Assembly: GCA_900552145.1 (NCBI GenBank)
Contig: URYW01000086.1
Coordinates: 1 to 7,423, forward strand
Length of the DNA: 7,423 bases
Direction: 5' to 3'
DNA from: an uncultured Collinsella sp.
GTDB taxonomy: Bacteria; Actinomycetota; Coriobacteriia; Coriobacteriales; Coriobacteriaceae
Below, in pieces: positions 5,715 to 7,423 of this stretch; the first letter of the stretch is position 1; each line of letters opens with the position of its first letter. Under the pieces are notes generated by a model, which was given only the letters and a program-made list of their open reading frames with translations, was not told where the DNA came from and did no database searches. The position numbers and the translations under genes were made by a program.

Positions 5715-6164
5715 ATGCAGCAGAGCGACGAGACACGTTTCGAGGACTTTGTCGGACTGATCAGCGGGCTCTACAAGGAGATCCAGCGCATTAAGACATC
5801 CGAGGGCGCAAGGCTGGGCCTCAAGGGCTCCGACGTTATGTGTCTGTACTATCTTGAGCGCAGCAAGGACGGCCTGACTGGCGCTGACCTGGCTCGCATG
5901 GCAGGCGTGACCCGCGCCGCCGTCTCGCGTACGCTCGCGCATCTGGAGGAGGGCGGCTACGTCGAGGTCGACGATTCGGGCGATGCCGCCGTTAAGTATC
6001 GTGCTCCGGTGCGCCTGACCGCTCTGGGCGGCGAGAGCATGAGCGAGGCCGATCGCATCATTCGCGAAGTGCTCGACACCACCGGTAAGGCCATGGGCGT
6101 GGAGCAGCGTGAGCAGATGTACGCGTCGCTACGTACGATTCTCAACACCCTGCGCGAGATCTAA
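5715..6164 (+). CDS. MarR-family transcriptional regulator
   Basis: The protein has 149 residues, the usual MarR length. Helical ends that would form the dimer interface (about 1-35 and 105-149) flank a winged helix-turn-helix. Its core, L-T-G-A-D-L-A-R-M-A-G-V-T-R-A-A-V-S-R-T-L at about 54-74, is followed by E-E-G-G-Y-V and a wing (about 85-102) ending in R-L-T-A-L-G. It would be a cytosolic dimer that represses genes until a small ligand binds. The ligand is unknown, and no cysteine pair suggests redox sensing. The start ATG has a modest site (aaaggcgg) 9 bases upstream. Upstream dyads at 5621-5678 may be its operator. The degV gene follows 119 bases later on the same strand without a clear terminator between, so it could be a target or operon partner. 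A FabT-like lipid role is possible but unsupported by specific residues. Confidence 0.9.
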   Translation: MQQSDETRFEDFVGLISGLYKEIQRIKTSEGARLGLKGSDVMCLYYLERSKDGLTGADLARMAGVTRAAVSRTLAHLEEGGYVEVDDSGDAAVKYRAPVRLTALGGESMSEADRIIREVLDTTGKAMGVEQREQMYASLRTILNTLREI

Positions 6165-6283
6165 GGCCGCCAAGGCATTTGCTTCCAATTAACAACTGCA
6201 TAGTCCCGTCTGAGCGCGTATGCCGTGCCGGGGCATTGCTGTCAAAATTCCCTGCGCGGGACCTGCGCAAGAAAGGATTCGCT

Positions 6284-7237
6284 ATGTCCATTCGTATTAT
6301 TACCGATTCCGCGAGCGATATGTCGCCGGCTGAGCACCCCGCTCTGCGTGTTCTGCCGCTGTCCGTCACCTTTGGCACCGATGTGTACATGGATGGCGTC
6401 GACATCGATCACCAGCGCTTTTACGAGATGCTCGTGGAGCGCGATGAGCTGCCCAAGACCGGCCAGGTCAACCCGTACGCGTTTTCGCAGGCTATTGCCG
6501 AGGCGCGTGAGGCCGGCGATGAAGCTGTGATTATTACCGTGTGCGCTAAGCTTTCGGGCACCAATCAGAGTGCCCGTACCGCACTTGCCGAGGCGCCGGG
6601 CGGCGACGTGTACGTGGTGGATAGCAATTCCGTCACTCTGGGCGAGCGTGTCCTGGTCGAGTATGCCCTGTGCCTGGTGGACGAGGGCCGCAGTGCGGCT
6701 CAGATCGCGGCGGCCGTCGAGGCCGTCCGTGACCGCGTGGTCGTCATCGGCCTGCTCGAGACGCTGGAGTATCTGGTGCGCGGCGGTCGTCTGTCTGCTG
6801 CGGCCGGCGCTGTGGGTACGCTGCTCAACGTAAAGCCCGTGGTGGCTGTCGAGGACGGTATGATCGTGCAACTGGGTAAGGCGCGCGGTTCCAAGAACGG
6901 CCGCAACCTGCTGAACCAAAAGGTCGAAAAGGCGGGCGGCATCGACTTTTCCATGCCGCTGGCGCTCGGCTATACGGGTCTTTCGGATGCGGTGCTCAAG
7001 AAGTATATCGAGGACAGCGCGGACGAGAACGCCGTTATGTGGAGCGCGTGTTTCATTCCCGATCAGCTGGGGACGGATTTCAACAACTATTATCAGCTGG
7101 CGATGGGCGATTTTTACGAAGATTCCGACGGGGTTAAGACGGGCGACGCGCAGGCCGTCATCTCTGCGCTGAACGCTAAGATAGACGTCTGCGTCAACGA
7201 CATTATCGCCAGGTACGGCTGGACTTTTTCGGAGTAA
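6284..7237 (+). CDS. DegV-family (FakB-like) protein with atypical C-terminus
   Basis: The protein has 317 residues, longer than the roughly 280 usual for DegV. The N-terminal half is canonical: I-I-T-D-S-A-S-D (5-12), K-T-G-Q-V-N-P in place of the usual TSQPSP (58-64), L-S-G-T-N-Q-S-A (90-97), V-D-S (112-114), L-E-Y-L-V-R-G-G-R (161-169) and K-P-V (184-186). DegV proteins bind a fatty acid; FakB members hand it to the kinase FakA for phosphorylation and phospholipid synthesis. The usual C-terminal His-x-Gly-Pro-Gly motif is missing, and no histidine occurs after residue 43. About 65 residues there do not resemble the family. I chose the ATG at 6284 because gaaagga lies 6 bases upstream; a longer frame to 6179 lacks this. 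The next gene starts 6 bases after the stop, so the two are co-transcribed. Family assignment is firm; fatty-acid binding is uncertain. Confidence 0.88.
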   Translation: MSIRIITDSASDMSPAEHPALRVLPLSVTFGTDVYMDGVDIDHQRFYEMLVERDELPKTGQVNPYAFSQAIAEAREAGDEAVIITVCAKLSGTNQSARTALAEAPGGDVYVVDSNSVTLGERVLVEYALCLVDEGRSAAQIAAAVEAVRDRVVVIGLLETLEYLVRGGRLSAAAGAVGTLLNVKPVVAVEDGMIVQLGKARGSKNGRNLLNQKVEKAGGIDFSMPLALGYTGLSDAVLKKYIEDSADENAVMWSACFIPDQLGTDFNNYYQLAMGDFYEDSDGVKTGDAQAVISALNAKIDVCVNDIIARYGWTFSE

Positions 7238-7243
7238 GTTAAT

Positions 7244-7423
7244 ATGCGTTCAGCAGGAAAAATAAAAAAATCCCAGAACGTCGCTTATCTATGGGTGCTA
7301 CTGCCCTTTTTGGTCGTGTTTTTGTTCTGCGTGTATCCCGCCGCGGCGGCGATCGTGCGTTCGTTCATGAACTGGACGCCCTCGCAGAGCAGCTGGGCGG
7401 GACTTGCGAACTATCGGGAAATT
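7244..7423 (+). CDS. Carbohydrate-type ABC transporter permease, N-terminal fragment
   Basis: Sixty codons are visible before the window ends. A short basic start (M-R-S-A-G-K-I-K-K-S) leads into one strong membrane helix (about residues 15-38, W-V-L-L-P-F-L-V-V-F-L-F), then S-F-M-N-W and W-A-G-L-A-N-Y-R-E-I. This pattern (LPxLxxFxxxxYP, then SF.xW, then GLxNYxxx) is typical of the first helix and periplasmic entry of MalF/UgpA-type permeases for sugars or glycerol-3-phosphate. It would pair with a second permease, an ATPase and a binding lipoprotein, presumably downstream. The ribosome binding site ggag (7231-7234) overlaps the degV stop region and lies 9 bases before the ATG, suggesting translational coupling. 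The substrate is unknown. Confidence 0.85.
   Translation, partial: MRSAGKIKKSQNVAYLWVLLPFLVVFLFCVYPAAAAIVRSFMNWTPSQSSWAGLANYREI

Noticed and set aside
6179..6283. Upstream extension of the degV frame
   Set aside because: The first in-frame start there has no ribosome binding site, and the DegV family sequence begins exactly at the ATG at 6284, preceded by gaaagga.

Overview
The window looks like chromosomal DNA of a GC-rich actinobacterium of the class Coriobacteriia, most likely a gut Collinsella. This is inferred from the codon use (strong G/C preference at third positions), the gene content, and the style of its intergenic repeats and terminators. No database could be consulted. There is no phage, plasmid, CRISPR or toxin-antitoxin signature; the genes are mostly housekeeping, and the less ordinary material lies between them.

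Layout, left to right. Bases 1-672 (+) hold the C-terminal part of a calcineurin-like metallophosphoesterase. It converges with a minus-strand gene at 990-2570 for a 12-helix MOP-type polysaccharide flippase with a long charged N-terminal tail. Between their 3' ends lies a 123-base palindromic element at 787-909 that resembles a small non-autonomous transposon. The flippase has a TTG start with a good ribosome binding site. A -10-like box and two palindromes lie upstream of it. Next comes a cluster of REP-like palindromes and direct repeats (2673-2812), then the control region of pckA. That region contains a perfect 16-base palindrome with a central CG at 2860-2875, of the kind bound by LacI/CcpA-type regulators. 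pckA itself (2949-4619, ATP-dependent PEP carboxykinase) is complete with all catalytic motifs and ends in a strong terminator.

The -35 box of the next transcription unit overlaps that terminator. This unit starts with a leader of about 140 bases carrying a long hairpin and T-tract (4742-4802), then a B3/B4 tRNA-editing-like gene (4843-5562). A second terminator (5571-5611) shares 19 bases of sequence with the pckA terminator. A dyad-rich region leads into a MarR-type repressor (5715-6164), followed after 119 bases by a DegV-family protein (6284-7237). A sugar-type ABC permease begins only 6 bases after the degV stop and is cut by the window end. The degV stop region doubles as the permease ribosome binding site, so these two genes are very probably one operon, possibly with the MarR gene.

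How the genes work together: pckA links the C3 and C4 pools (PEP and oxaloacetate) and would sensibly answer to sugar supply. The DegV/permease operon concerns uptake of a small solute and perhaps lipid handling. The flippase exports cell-surface glycans. I see no single new multi-gene system. The best candidates for undescribed biology are the terminated leader RNA ahead of the B3/B4 gene, the two palindromic repeat families, and a DegV protein without the expected C-terminal histidine.
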